From positions 496,001 through 560,000 of the forward strand of contig NZ_WUEY01000002.1 of assembly GCF_010668395.1 (NCBI RefSeq): 64,000 nt of DNA, written 5' to 3'. This document shows, one piece after another, positions 24,920-33,044 of this stretch (the first letter of the stretch is position 1; each line of letters begins with the position of its first letter). The position numbers were made by a program, and so were the translations under genes. Under the pieces are notes generated by a model that did not search any database, was not told the DNA's origin, and worked only from the letters and a program-made list of their open reading frames with translations. This DNA comes from Martinezella lusitana. Its GTDB lineage: Bacteria; Pseudomonadota; Alphaproteobacteria; Rhizobiales; Rhizobiaceae.

Positions 24920-26020
24920 TCATGCGCTCTCGGTGTCGGCCGTCGGGAGGGGATCGGTCGAGGCCCGCTTCCGCTGTGCCGAGCCAAGCATGATGCGTTG
25001 AACGCGGCTCGTCAGCGGTTTTTCGACACCTTTGAAAAGCGCCAGGGCAAATACGGCAGCACCAAGCGTCGCGACGACGACAAACAGGCCGAGAGGAAGA
25101 GCCCCGCCGACGAGTTTCACCCAGATCGCGCGCATTGGCCTTAGAACAAAGGGATGGGCGAGATAGAGGCTATAGGAGGCATCTCCCAGTGCAACGCCCC
25201 AAAAAACGAGCCGCTTTTGCGGCAAGACAGGACCGATTGCAGCCGCCAGAACGAGTAAAGCCGCGGGCAGGCCGCTCCGCAGGAATTGCGGCAAGGCCGC
25301 ATCGTCCCAGGGCACGGAGATGCGTATGAAGCCAAGGAAGCCGACGGCCATCAACCCGAGCGCCGCTCCGCCTCCGATCCTCACGCCGCTGCGGAAAATC
25401 AGGGCGACATAGACGCCGAACAGGAACTCCAGGATGATGGGGCTTGTCCAGAAAGCGATCTGGACATGATTTGGATCGACGAGATTCCCGACGAGCGCCA
25501 TGCCGACCATGAGCACCGACAGCCATACCACGCCCAGCCTTATCGGCAGCAGGAGCGCGGCTGCGAAGAACACATAGAACAGCATCTCGTAGTTCAGGGT
25601 CCAGCCAAGCGCGAGCACCGGCCTGACCTCGTCGACGCCGCGTCCGGACGGGATGAAGAAATAGGATGCCAGCACATGGGACACCGAGCCGATCGGGACC
25701 GTGAGCAGCGAGGGCGCCACGAGCGCGCCAAGCAGCATGACGCTCGTCAGCAGCCAATAGAGCGGGATCACGCGTGCACAGCGCCGCAGGAAGAAGCGCC
25801 GTGGAGCGCCGCTCCTGCCGAACTCCGATGCGGCCGTGTGGGTCATGATGAAGCCGGAGAGGACGAAGAATATGTCGACGCCGAAACCGAGATTCCACGC
25901 GGAGCCATCGACCGCCGCTCGCCCTGTCGCTCCGGCCAGCGTCTCGGTTTCGTGCAAGGCATGCGCGACGACGACGGACAAAGCTGCCAGCGCGCGCAGC
26001 ACCTGGAGGTTCAGGAGCAT
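24920..26020 (-). CDS. Membrane acyltransferase, acyltransferase-3 family
   Basis: About 366 aa with ten or so TM helices. NLQVLRALAALSVVVAHA contains the catalytic-type His and FFVLSGFIM the family signature; RFFLRRCARVIPLYWL is the usual basic loop. Such proteins O-acylate exopolysaccharide, Nod factor or LPS sugars. Start taken at ATG 26020 (MLLNLQVLRA), where homologues begin, though no clear SD is visible; GTG at 26167 would add 49 residues. Converges with the FUSC gene (5 bases between stops). Confidence 0.82.
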   Translation of the reverse strand: MLLNLQVLRALAALSVVVAHALHETETLAGATGRAAVDGSAWNLGFGVDIFFVLSGFIMTHTAASEFGRSGAPRRFFLRRCARVIPLYWLLTSVMLLGALVAPSLLTVPIGSVSHVLASYFFIPSGRGVDEVRPVLALGWTLNYEMLFYVFFAAALLLPIRLGVVWLSVLMVGMALVGNLVDPNHVQIAFWTSPIILEFLFGVYVALIFRSGVRIGGGAALGLMAVGFLGFIRISVPWDDAALPQFLRSGLPAALLVLAAAIGPVLPQKRLVFWGVALGDASYSLYLAHPFVLRPMRAIWVKLVGGALPLGLFVVVATLGAAVFALALFKGVEKPLTSRVQRIMLGSAQRKRASTDPLPTADTESA

Positions 26021-26215
26021 GTGAGGTGAATTGCCGGCATCGCTGCCCGCCTTGCGGCCCTCAACTATGTCCCTATAAAACCTCACCAGAAATCCCAGCA
26101 GAATTTTTCTTGGATCTCCTTGATATACCGAACGCTCTAACAACTCGTCGCCGCGCGCATAAGGCACCGGTGCCGCTTCAAATCATGGTTAGTCTTGAGT
26201 TAAGCCTGCGGATGC

Positions 26216-27034
26216 TTAAGCGGACGCCAGGATGACGTGCGCCTGAATTTTGGCGGAAACCTCGCCGCTGCCGTGCCTGTCGGCGATCGCGGATGCAGCA
26301 TAATCGGTTGCGGCTTCCAGCCTTCCCGCTTCTCTCGCCTCGATTTCGTTGCGAAGAAGAGTTCCCCGGCAATAAGCAATGGCTGGGAGGCGTGGCGAGG
26401 AGGCGCGGCTCCGCTCGGCTTTGGTTTCGATCACCACATCAGAGAAACCGGCGCTCTCCAGCTCGGTGCGGATCAGTTCCTTGTCGTGATAGCCATGCGG
26501 CGTCCGCGCCAGAAAGCGCGGGGGATCATCCGGAAAAATCCTCGCGAGAGCGTTCGTGACGTCATCCGCGAAGATGTTTTCCTCGATGCGATCCCATACG
26601 TTGAACAGAAACCATCCTCCCGGCTTCAGGACTCGCCTTGCTTCGCGATAAGCCGACAAGCGGTCCGGAAAGAACATCGCGCCGAACTGGCAGCAAACGA
26701 GATCGAAGGCCGCATTTTCAAATGGAAGCGCCAGGGCATCCGCCTGCCGCCACGTTATGCGGTTATCCGGAGCCTGCCGTGCAGCAGCATAATCGAGCAT
26801 AGGTTGGTTGAGGTCGGTGACAACATAGCTTGCATTGGCGGCTAGCCTGGGCGCCAATGCTCGGGTGACGGCCCCGGTGCCGGCGGCAATTTCCAGGACG
26901 GCCCCTGGCGCCAGCAATGCCGCCCGCCGCACAAGATCGGCGGCAAACGGCTCGAAAATCAACGGCACCATGTAGCGGTCGTAGTTTTCCGGAATCGAGC
27001 CCGCGAATACCCTGTCCGTCTCCAACATCGCCAT
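26216..27034 (-). CDS. Class I SAM-dependent methyltransferase
   Basis: 272 aa. Motif I AVLEIAAGTGAVTR (about residues 45-58), acidic D in YVVTDLNQPML, motif for adenine QADALALPFENAAFDLV, and motif LKPGGWFLFNVWD. This is the Methyltransf_11/25 type, and the acceptor is unknown. ATG at 27034 is used; GTG at 27037 and ATG at 27028 are close alternatives with no good SD. Not clearly in an operon with its neighbours. Confidence 0.85.
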   Translation of the reverse strand: MAMLETDRVFAGSIPENYDRYMVPLIFEPFAADLVRRAALLAPGAVLEIAAGTGAVTRALAPRLAANASYVVTDLNQPMLDYAAARQAPDNRITWRQADALALPFENAAFDLVCCQFGAMFFPDRLSAYREARRVLKPGGWFLFNVWDRIEENIFADDVTNALARIFPDDPPRFLARTPHGYHDKELIRTELESAGFSDVVIETKAERSRASSPRLPAIAYCRGTLLRNEIEAREAGRLEAATDYAASAIADRHGSGEVSAKIQAHVILASA

Positions 27035-27126
27035 CACCCGCCACGCGCCTGACAGCTTTTTGTTTTAGCACATGGCAGCCGGTGCGTCATTGCGTCTCCG
27101 GGAGCGCATCGCACCGGGCCGATGCG

Positions 27127-27885
27127 TCAGCCCGCTTCGCCGCGCGCAAGCACATCCAGAAGCTGGCTGGTATTGTCGATCGAGAACTGGACGCGCTCGC
27201 CCGGCCAGACCGACTCGGAATAGGAGATCGGCGTGCCCTTGAGATCGACGTCCACCTTCCTCAGCGCCACCACCGGCTGGGACATGGACTGGCTGAGCTG
27301 CTTCGCCTCCTCGCTCGTCGGCAGACGGACGATGATGTCAGTGCGCAGGCGGATATAGTCGGGTATGCCGTATTCGGCCAGAATGACGGTCACGCTTCGA
27401 CCGCTGCGCCGCGCCTCGTCGAACCCCGGAAAACGGCGAACAGGATAATAGGCGTGTGAATAGTTGATTGGCTCCTCGTCGGCGAAACCCCGTCTGACGA
27501 TGTGGTAGACGGGCTCGCCATAGGGAAGCCGCAGCGCTTCCGCGATCGCCTCGGAGGCCGGAACCACTTCTTCGTGGATGGCCTGCCCGAGCGGCTCCCT
27601 GCCCTGATCGAGAAGGTTCTGCGAAAAGCGCGTGCGCTCCGACAAGCGGTAATCGAGGCGGCTGTCCCGGACAAAGGTTCCGCGCCCTTGCTCGACCAGC
27701 ACGAGACCGCGGCTTTCGAGACGGGAGATGGCACGCCGGATGGTATGACGCCCGACGCCGAAACGTTCCATCAGGTCGGTTTCAGTCGGAAGCTGTGCCT
27801 TGGGCGACAGGCGGCCGGTCAGAATATCCTCGGCAATATCGCTCTCGACCTGTTGCCATTGCCCGTGCAGCGACTTTTTCTCCAT
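27127..27885 (-). CDS. phnF: PhnF-like GntR/HutC-family regulator
   Basis: 252 aa. N-terminal winged HTH (residues 15-75: LPTETDLMERFGVGRHTIRR, ISRLESRGLVLVEQGRGTFV), then a UTRA ligand-binding domain. The linker RFSQNLLDQG is identical to that of E. coli PhnF as I recall it, supporting the subfamily. Divergent from the ABC-kinase operon and 4 kb from phnG. A palindrome CATTCGAATG sits 25 bases before its start, and variants lie in pairs before the ABC operon and before phnG, so this protein is the likely local repressor with autoregulation. The effector may be the imported compound. Confidence 0.88.
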   Translation of the reverse strand: MEKKSLHGQWQQVESDIAEDILTGRLSPKAQLPTETDLMERFGVGRHTIRRAISRLESRGLVLVEQGRGTFVRDSRLDYRLSERTRFSQNLLDQGREPLGQAIHEEVVPASEAIAEALRLPYGEPVYHIVRRGFADEEPINYSHAYYPVRRFPGFDEARRSGRSVTVILAEYGIPDYIRLRTDIIVRLPTSEEAKQLSQSMSQPVVALRKVDVDLKGTPISYSESVWPGERVQFSIDNTSQLLDVLARGEAG

Positions 27886-27905
27886 GCCTGCCTTCCGAAA
27901 TCACC

Positions 27906-27923
27906 ATGTCATTCGAATGTCAT
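27906..27923. promoter_or_regulatory. PHO-box-like repeat overlapping a CATTCGAATG palindrome, upstream of phnF
   Basis: ATGTCAT-TCGA-ATGTCAT: two identical 7-mers at an 11-base period, the arrangement of rhizobial PhoB boxes. The same bases contain the palindrome CATTCGAATG (27910-27919), which recurs before phnG. Both a PhoB site and a PhnF operator could therefore overlap here. Confidence 0.6.
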
Positions 27924-28067
27924 ATATCGGCTACAGCATCGCTTTTCAATCTCCACCCTGCCATCGAGATCCAACAAACGGCCGCTAAAGTCAATTTCAT
28001 CATTAAACTCCTCGCATTTAGCCACGGTCCTGTTCATATGGGTGTCATTTGCCATCGCTAGATAAAT

Positions 28068-28097
28068 ATTCGGATGTTTTATTATTCATTCGGATAT
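28068..28097. promoter_or_regulatory. Pair of degenerate CATTCGAATG-type sites before the ABC operon
   Basis: TATTCGGATG (28068-28077) and CATTCGGATA (28088-28097) each match CATTCGAATG at 8 of 10 positions. Their centres are 20 bases apart. They lie just upstream of the ABC binding-protein gene; the same paired layout occurs before phnG. Confidence 0.6.
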
Positions 28098-28108
28098 TGG
28101 GGATAAAG

Positions 28109-29356
28109 ATGGTAGGGCTTAATCGTCGTCAATTTATCGCGGGCACGACCGCAGTCATCGGCACATCGATCGCCATGGCCGGTAAGGCGCGGTCCGCCGA
28201 CGCGGCTATCGAGATCTCGAGCACCTGGGGCGCTGACAAGCCGTTCCAGAAGGTTGTCGATGCCTTCAACGCAAAGCAGCTCGGCGTGACGGTGACAAAC
28301 CGTTTCGACGGCGATTATGAAGCCGTGACCGCCAAGGCTGTCGCCAGCATTGCCGCAGGCCGTCCGCCGGCCATGATGGTCACCGGCTGGAAGTTCGGCT
28401 ATTTCGCCAAGCGCACGCTTGCCGCACGCGATCTGCGCGAGATCGATGCCGCAAAGGCGGAGGCAATTCTCGCCAATTTCCGCTCGTCCGTGCTGCCGCT
28501 GGTCACCATCGACGGCGCGGTCATCGGTCTCCCCTGGGCCATGTCCACGCCGATCACCTACATCAACAGCGAGATCTGGAAGGCGGCCGGCCTCGACCCG
28601 AACCTGCCGGAAACGCCGGATACGACATGGCTTTACGAGAGCGCGCGCAAGCTCGATGCCGCGCTCAAGGGCAAGCACCCGACCTACCGCTCGCCGCTGT
28701 CGCTCTCCAACAACGAATGGACGAGCCAGTCCTTCATCCAGAATGCAGGCGGCTTCATCATCGATCCGGACGGCAAGCTGGCTCTGAACAGCCCGGAAGC
28801 GATCGCCGGCATGAGCGAATATTGCGCCCCCGCGCACGAGGGCCTGTGGCTGCCCGTCAGCGACAAGGAACAGACGGCCGCATTCCAGTCCGGCGCTCTC
28901 GCCATCTGCACGACCAGCTCGACGGCCGCCGTCACCTTCCCCTTCGGCGCGGCCAAAGCCGTTACGACCAAGTTCCCCGGGCTCGGCGGTCACGCGCGCA
29001 AGATGAACAGCGGCGGCAACTTCCTCGCCGTCTACACGCACAACAAGGAACAGGCGGAAGCCTCGCTTGCCTTCCTCGAATTCTGCGCCTCGAAGGAAGG
29101 CCAGGCGCTCTGGTCGCAGACCGGCTACCTCAATACGTCGGTGCACGACATTCCGCTGATCAACGAATACATGAAGCCCGCGGCCGCACAGCTGACGGAT
29201 GGCCTGACCGCCGAGACGATCTGGCCCGGCAAGCGCGGCCTCGAAGGCCAGGCCGTATGGCGCAAGTGGGTTTCGCGCATGCTGCTCAAGGAAACGACCG
29301 TTGCCGATGGCATCAAGGGCGCTCACGACGAGCTGGCAGGACTGATCCAGGCATAG
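28109..29356 (+). CDS. ABC substrate-binding protein, family 1 (CUT1, sugar type)
   Basis: 415-aa periplasmic binding protein. The start ATG at 28109 follows TTGGGGATAAAG and gives a twin-arginine-type leader, NRRQFIAGTTAV, with processing near KARSADA. The body has family-1 solute-binding features (TYINSEIWKAAGLDPN, TTWLYESARKLDAALKGKHP, FLEFCASKEGQALWSQTGYL). Such proteins usually bind sugars, polyols or glycerol-phosphate-like compounds, not phosphonates (which use PhnD). First gene of a four-gene operon (binding protein, two permeases, kinase) under a paired operator-like site. Confidence 0.88.
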   Translation: MVGLNRRQFIAGTTAVIGTSIAMAGKARSADAAIEISSTWGADKPFQKVVDAFNAKQLGVTVTNRFDGDYEAVTAKAVASIAAGRPPAMMVTGWKFGYFAKRTLAARDLREIDAAKAEAILANFRSSVLPLVTIDGAVIGLPWAMSTPITYINSEIWKAAGLDPNLPETPDTTWLYESARKLDAALKGKHPTYRSPLSLSNNEWTSQSFIQNAGGFIIDPDGKLALNSPEAIAGMSEYCAPAHEGLWLPVSDKEQTAAFQSGALAICTTSSTAAVTFPFGAAKAVTTKFPGLGGHARKMNSGGNFLAVYTHNKEQAEASLAFLEFCASKEGQALWSQTGYLNTSVHDIPLINEYMKPAAAQLTDGLTAETIWPGKRGLEGQAVWRKWVSRMLLKETTVADGIKGAHDELAGLIQA

Positions 29357-29366
29357 GCCCAGCATC

Positions 29367-30251
29367 ATGCCATTCCGTTTCAGATCGCTGGCCCCATACC
29401 TGTTCGTGGGGCCGGCCGTTCTTTCCGTGACGATATTCCTCTACGGCCCGCTGATTGCTTCGATGTTGCTGTCGGTGGTCGACTGGAACCTGCTGTCGGC
29501 AGACATTCGCTTCGTCGGCGTCGACAACTACGCCTCCATTTTCGACAACCCCGATTTTCGCATGGCCGCGTGGAACACGCTGCTCTATTGCATCGTGCTC
29601 ATCCCGGCCGAGATCGTCATTCCGTTGATCTTTGCCGTGATGCTGCATTCGGTGCGCAAGAATCCGCTGCAGGGGCTTTACCGCGGCAGCCTGTTCCTGC
29701 CGACGATCGTGGCCTATTCGGTCGCGGGCGTTGCCTGGTCCTGGCTGTTCAACCCGGTCAACGGCCTGTTCAACGAGGTCCTCGGCCATTTCGGCTTTCC
29801 GCCGTCGCGCTGGCACACGGATCCTAATCTTGCGCTTCTCTGCGTCAGCCTCGTGACCTTCTGGAAGACCTTCGGCCTCAACATGCTCCTATGGCTGGCG
29901 GCGCTGGCAAACCTGCCGCATCAACTACGCGAGGCATCGCAGCTCGATGGCGCCGGCTCGACACGGCATTTCTTCAACATCAGCCTGCCGCTGATGACGC
30001 CGACCGCCTTCTTCATCAGCGTCACGACCTTCTTCCATGTGCTTGACGACATCGTCGGCATCATCGACGTGCTCACCCATGGCGGACCGGCGGGCAGAAG
30101 CTCGAGCCTGCTGTATTTCCTGTGGCAACAGGGCCTGCTGTTCTTCCAGTTCGGGCCGGCCAGCGCCGTCGCCGTCATCATCATCGTTCTCGTGCTCGCC
30201 GTCACATGGCTGCAGTTTCGTGTCAGCGAAAAGCGGGTGCACTACAGATGA
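29367..30251 (+). CDS. ABC permease, MalF/UgpA type
   Basis: 294 aa, six TM helices. The EAA loop that contacts the ATPase reads EASQLDGAGSTRHFFNISLPLM (quoted in part: EASQLDGAGSTRHFF). Lies 10 bases after the binding-protein gene and overlaps the next permease by ATGA. CUT1-family importer subunit. Confidence 0.9.
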   Translation: MPFRFRSLAPYLFVGPAVLSVTIFLYGPLIASMLLSVVDWNLLSADIRFVGVDNYASIFDNPDFRMAAWNTLLYCIVLIPAEIVIPLIFAVMLHSVRKNPLQGLYRGSLFLPTIVAYSVAGVAWSWLFNPVNGLFNEVLGHFGFPPSRWHTDPNLALLCVSLVTFWKTFGLNMLLWLAALANLPHQLREASQLDGAGSTRHFFNISLPLMTPTAFFISVTTFFHVLDDIVGIIDVLTHGGPAGRSSSLLYFLWQQGLLFFQFGPASAVAVIIIVLVLAVTWLQFRVSEKRVHYR

Positions 30252-31087
30252 GCGGCATCGGCCATAGACTTCACAGGTTGCTGCTTCATATCGCGCTTCT
30301 GGCAATCTGCATCGTCACCGTGTTTCCGCTGGTCTGGATGGTGTCGGCGGCCTTTACGCCCAATGACATGATCATGGCGAAAGCTCTGCGCTTCTGGCCG
30401 GAAAACCCGACGCTGTCGAATTTCACCACCGCCGCAAGCCGCCATCCGATCTGGATGTGGCTGTGGAACTCCATGCTCACTTCGACCCTCATCACCGTCG
30501 GAAAGCTTGTTCTTTCCGTACCCGCGGGTTTTGCCTTCGGGCGGCTGGAGTTTAGAGGGAAACAGGCGCTGTTCTGGTTCGTCATCGCCACCATGTCCTT
30601 TCCGAACGTGCTGGCGATCATCCCGACCTATATCGCCGTGGTGAAGCTGCAGGCCTTCAACACCTACGGCGCGATGATTGTCCCATCGATCCCCTATATC
30701 GGCTTCTACGTCTTCTACATGCGGCAGGCGTTTCGCTCGCTGCCCGCTTCGATATTCGAGGCGGCCCGCATCGACGGAAGCGGCCTCTGGCGGCAATTCA
30801 TCGAGATCGGCGTTCCGAACGTCATTCCGGCAATATCGGCCCTTTCGGTCATTTCCTTCATGGGCGCCTGGAATATCTATCTGTGGGGCCAGCTTGTGCT
30901 GGATGACGCTTTCAAGAAGACGCTGACGACCGGTATCGCGTCCTTTGCCGATCTTGAAGGCGCCGACCGCGCCTGGGGGCCGCTCATGGCCACGAGTTTG
31001 CTGTCGATCGTGCCCGTTCTTCTGATATTCCTGCTGGCGCAGCGTTTCATCGTAGATGCGCTGGCGCCCGGCATTGACGACAGATAG
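30248..31087 (+). CDS. ABC permease, MalG/UgpE type
   Basis: 279 aa, six TM helices; EAA loop EAARIDGSGLWRQFIEIGVP. The start ATG overlaps the stop of the first permease (ATGA). No CUT1 ATPase (MalK/UgpC type) follows, which is unusual: the next gene is a sugar kinase. The ATPase must come from elsewhere, as happens with shared MsmK-like proteins, or possibly from PhnK/PhnL, though those normally belong to the C-P lyase core. Confidence 0.9.
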   Translation: MSGIGHRLHRLLLHIALLAICIVTVFPLVWMVSAAFTPNDMIMAKALRFWPENPTLSNFTTAASRHPIWMWLWNSMLTSTLITVGKLVLSVPAGFAFGRLEFRGKQALFWFVIATMSFPNVLAIIPTYIAVVKLQAFNTYGAMIVPSIPYIGFYVFYMRQAFRSLPASIFEAARIDGSGLWRQFIEIGVPNVIPAISALSVISFMGAWNIYLWGQLVLDDAFKKTLTTGIASFADLEGADRAWGPLMATSLLSIVPVLLIFLLAQRFIVDALAPGIDDR

Positions 31088-31094
31088 GCAAAGC

Positions 31095-31895
31095 ATGCCC
31101 CGTGTAATTGTTATCGGATCGGTCAATCACGACCGCATATGGCAACTGGACGCACCGCTGGTTCCGGGCGGGCGAATGCAGTTTTCGTCCCGCACGACCC
31201 GGCTCGGCGGCGGCGCCTTCTATACCGGCCAACAGCTTCTGGAATTGGGAGCCGACGTCGCCATCGTCTCGCGGCTGATGCAGGACGAGCAGGGAGAAGC
31301 GGCGCTCCAGTCACTCAGAGCATCCGGCTTCGACACGGACTACATAACGATGGCCCCGGGAGAGACGGCGCCGCTGGAAATATTCCTCGAACCAAGCGGC
31401 GAACGAACGATCATAGGGCCGAGCGGGCGTTCCCAACCGCTCACGGCCGCCGGAAATCTGTCAGGCGCGGGCGTCTACATCAATGCCCTCGCCCTCGCTG
31501 CAAGTCTTGTCGATCAGATCAGCCTCCAGCCGCTCGTCCTCTCGCAATTTCCGCTGCGGCCGGCGACACCGCGCCCGGCCGACTATGTCATCTCCTCCCG
31601 CGACGACGTTCCCGACGATCTTACCCTTGCCTGGCGGCGCGCCGGCGAGATCGCCGGTTCGCGCCTGAAGATGCTCGTGCTGACCGATGGCACCCGCCCG
31701 ATCACCCTGTTCGACGGCTCGGCGGCCATCGAAGTCGAACCGGCGGCAAAGGTCGATACGGCAAACACCATCGGCGCCGGCGACCGGTTTGCAGGCTCTT
31801 TTCTGCTTGCCTTGCTGGAAGGGCAGCCGCCAGCCGCGGCAGCGCGCGCGGCAAGCCGGACCACGGCGGAATGGCTACGCCGGCGCGGCGACTGA
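31095..31895 (+). CDS. PfkB-family carbohydrate kinase
   Basis: 266 aa, short for the ribokinase fold. N-terminal GSVNHDRIWQLDAPL and LGGGAFYTGQQLLELGADVA (sugar-binding Gly-Gly); C-terminal NTIGAGDRFAGSFLLALLEG with the catalytic-base Asp of GAGD. SD AGGCAAAG before ATG 31095; only 7 bases after the permease stop, so same operon. Probably phosphorylates the imported compound or a ribosyl/sugar product of the Phn enzymes. This link rests on operon position only. Confidence 0.87.
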   Translation: MPRVIVIGSVNHDRIWQLDAPLVPGGRMQFSSRTTRLGGGAFYTGQQLLELGADVAIVSRLMQDEQGEAALQSLRASGFDTDYITMAPGETAPLEIFLEPSGERTIIGPSGRSQPLTAAGNLSGAGVYINALALAASLVDQISLQPLVLSQFPLRPATPRPADYVISSRDDVPDDLTLAWRRAGEIAGSRLKMLVLTDGTRPITLFDGSAAIEVEPAAKVDTANTIGAGDRFAGSFLLALLEGQPPAAAARAASRTTAEWLRRRGD

Positions 31896-31950
31896 AGAGC
31901 CGGCGCCGCTTCAGAAATCTCCTTAGGCAAGCCAAAACGTCGTGGACAAT

Positions 31951-31983
31951 TCATTCGAATGATTATAGTAGTCATTCGAATAA
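31951..31983. promoter_or_regulatory. Paired CATTCGAATG operators before phnG
   Basis: TCATTCGAATGA (31951-31962, a perfect 12-bp palindrome) and TCATTCGAATAA (31972-31983), centres 21 bases apart, two helical turns. They lie 52 bases before phnG. The motif matches the site before phnF and the degenerate pair before the ABC operon, so all three units probably answer to the same GntR/PhnF-like regulator. Confidence 0.68.
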
Positions 31984-32034
31984 TTCAGGCGAGTCCTCGC
32001 CGATCCCAGACGAACCCTAAGGCCCAAGGAAAAG

Positions 32035-32496
32035 ATGATGACTGAGGAGAAGACCGGCAATCCGGTCAGCGCATCCTACGATCATGCGCAGGCGCTGGAA
32101 ATTCTCGCTGCCGCCCGTCCGGCGAACATAAAGGCATCCGCCGAAAAGGTGCTCGACACGCTCGGCGAGGTCGACGTTATCGTGAACCGTACCGGCCTCG
32201 CGATGCTGCCGCTCATCGATACCGTTCGCAGCACCGCCTTTCATCTGGGCGAAGTCCTGGTGTCCGAAGCGCATATCCGCGTGCCGGATCGCGCCGTGGA
32301 AGGCTACGGCGCGGTGGTTGGCCGGGATCTCGAACATGCCATGGCGATGGCTGTCATCGACGCGGCGATCACCGCTGGCCATCAGGCCGATCTCATCCTT
32401 GCACTCCTCGATAGCGAACGGCTTCACCAGAAGGAGGAAGACCGGCTGCTGCTGCAGAAAGTCGAGGCGACCCGCGTACAGATGGAGACATTCTGA
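32035..32496 (+). CDS. phnG: PhnG-like C-P lyase core subunit
   Basis: 153 aa. PhnG with PhnH, PhnI and PhnL transfers a phosphonate to the ribose of ATP in C-P lyase systems. Recognisable PhnG elements are the NRTGLAMLPLIDT strand, AFHLGEVLVSEAHIRV and the GRDLEHAMAMAVIDAAI helix. In ordinary PhnG the last reads close to QGRDKxHAELAALxDAL, so this copy is divergent. Tandem ATGs at 32035 and 32038; AAGGA favours the second. Opens a seven-gene coupled operon phnGHIJKLM. Confidence 0.85.
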   Translation: MMTEEKTGNPVSASYDHAQALEILAAARPANIKASAEKVLDTLGEVDVIVNRTGLAMLPLIDTVRSTAFHLGEVLVSEAHIRVPDRAVEGYGAVVGRDLEHAMAMAVIDAAITAGHQADLILALLDSERLHQKEEDRLLLQKVEATRVQMETF

Positions 32497-32498
32497 CC

Positions 32499-33044
32499 AT
32501 GGCGCACAATCTCCTGCCCACCCTGGACGACACCCGCACAAACGCCACCTTCGACGAACTCCTGTGGGCGCTGAGCCGCCCCGGCCAGCTGCGTGAGCTG
32601 CCTGCCGAAGGCTTCTGGCCAATTGCCGAAAGCCTGCTCGATCGCGAATGCAGCTTCCATGTGACGAACGATCCCTCGCTGGATCAGAGGATGATCGCAA
32701 CCGGAGCGAGACGGATGCCGCTTGCCCATGCGGGCTACGTCTTTTCCGCCATCGACTCCGCCGAGAACGTCGAAGCCTTGTCGGCATTGCAGATCGGCAG
32801 CCTCCTCTATCCGGACGATGCCGCGACCCTGTTTGCTCCCGCGCGTTTCGGCTCCGGGCAACGGCTGCGTCTTTCCGGCCCCGGCATCAAGGACAGCCTC
32901 ACGATCGAAATCGGCGGCGTCGATCCCGGCTTCTGGCAGATGCGCGCAAAGGCGATCCGCTATCCGCTCGGCTGGGATCTCTATCTCGTCGACGGCAAAC
33001 GCCTGCTCGGCATTCCCCGTTCCACGAAAATCGAGGTGCTCTGA
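32499..33044 (+). CDS. phnH: PhnH-like C-P lyase core subunit
   Basis: 181 aa, the usual PhnH length. PhnH is a PLP-transferase-like fold without the cofactor that assembles with PhnG and PhnI. Conserved features seen: FDELLWALSRPGQLRELP near the N-terminus, LLDRECSFHV, the central GPGIKDS loop and the C-terminal YPLGWDLYLVDGKRLLGIPRST. Two bases after phnG and overlapping phnI by one base (TGATG). Confidence 0.9.
   Translation: MAHNLLPTLDDTRTNATFDELLWALSRPGQLRELPAEGFWPIAESLLDRECSFHVTNDPSLDQRMIATGARRMPLAHAGYVFSAIDSAENVEALSALQIGSLLYPDDAATLFAPARFGSGQRLRLSGPGIKDSLTIEIGGVDPGFWQMRAKAIRYPLGWDLYLVDGKRLLGIPRSTKIEVL

Noticed and set aside
28031..28049. Possible second PHO box (CTGTTCA / GTGTCAT) before the ABC operon
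   Set aside because: Repeat step is 12 rather than 11 and the first repeat is a poor match; too weak to list.
28082..29368. 428-aa minus-strand open frame
   Set aside because: Antisense of the ABC binding-protein gene.
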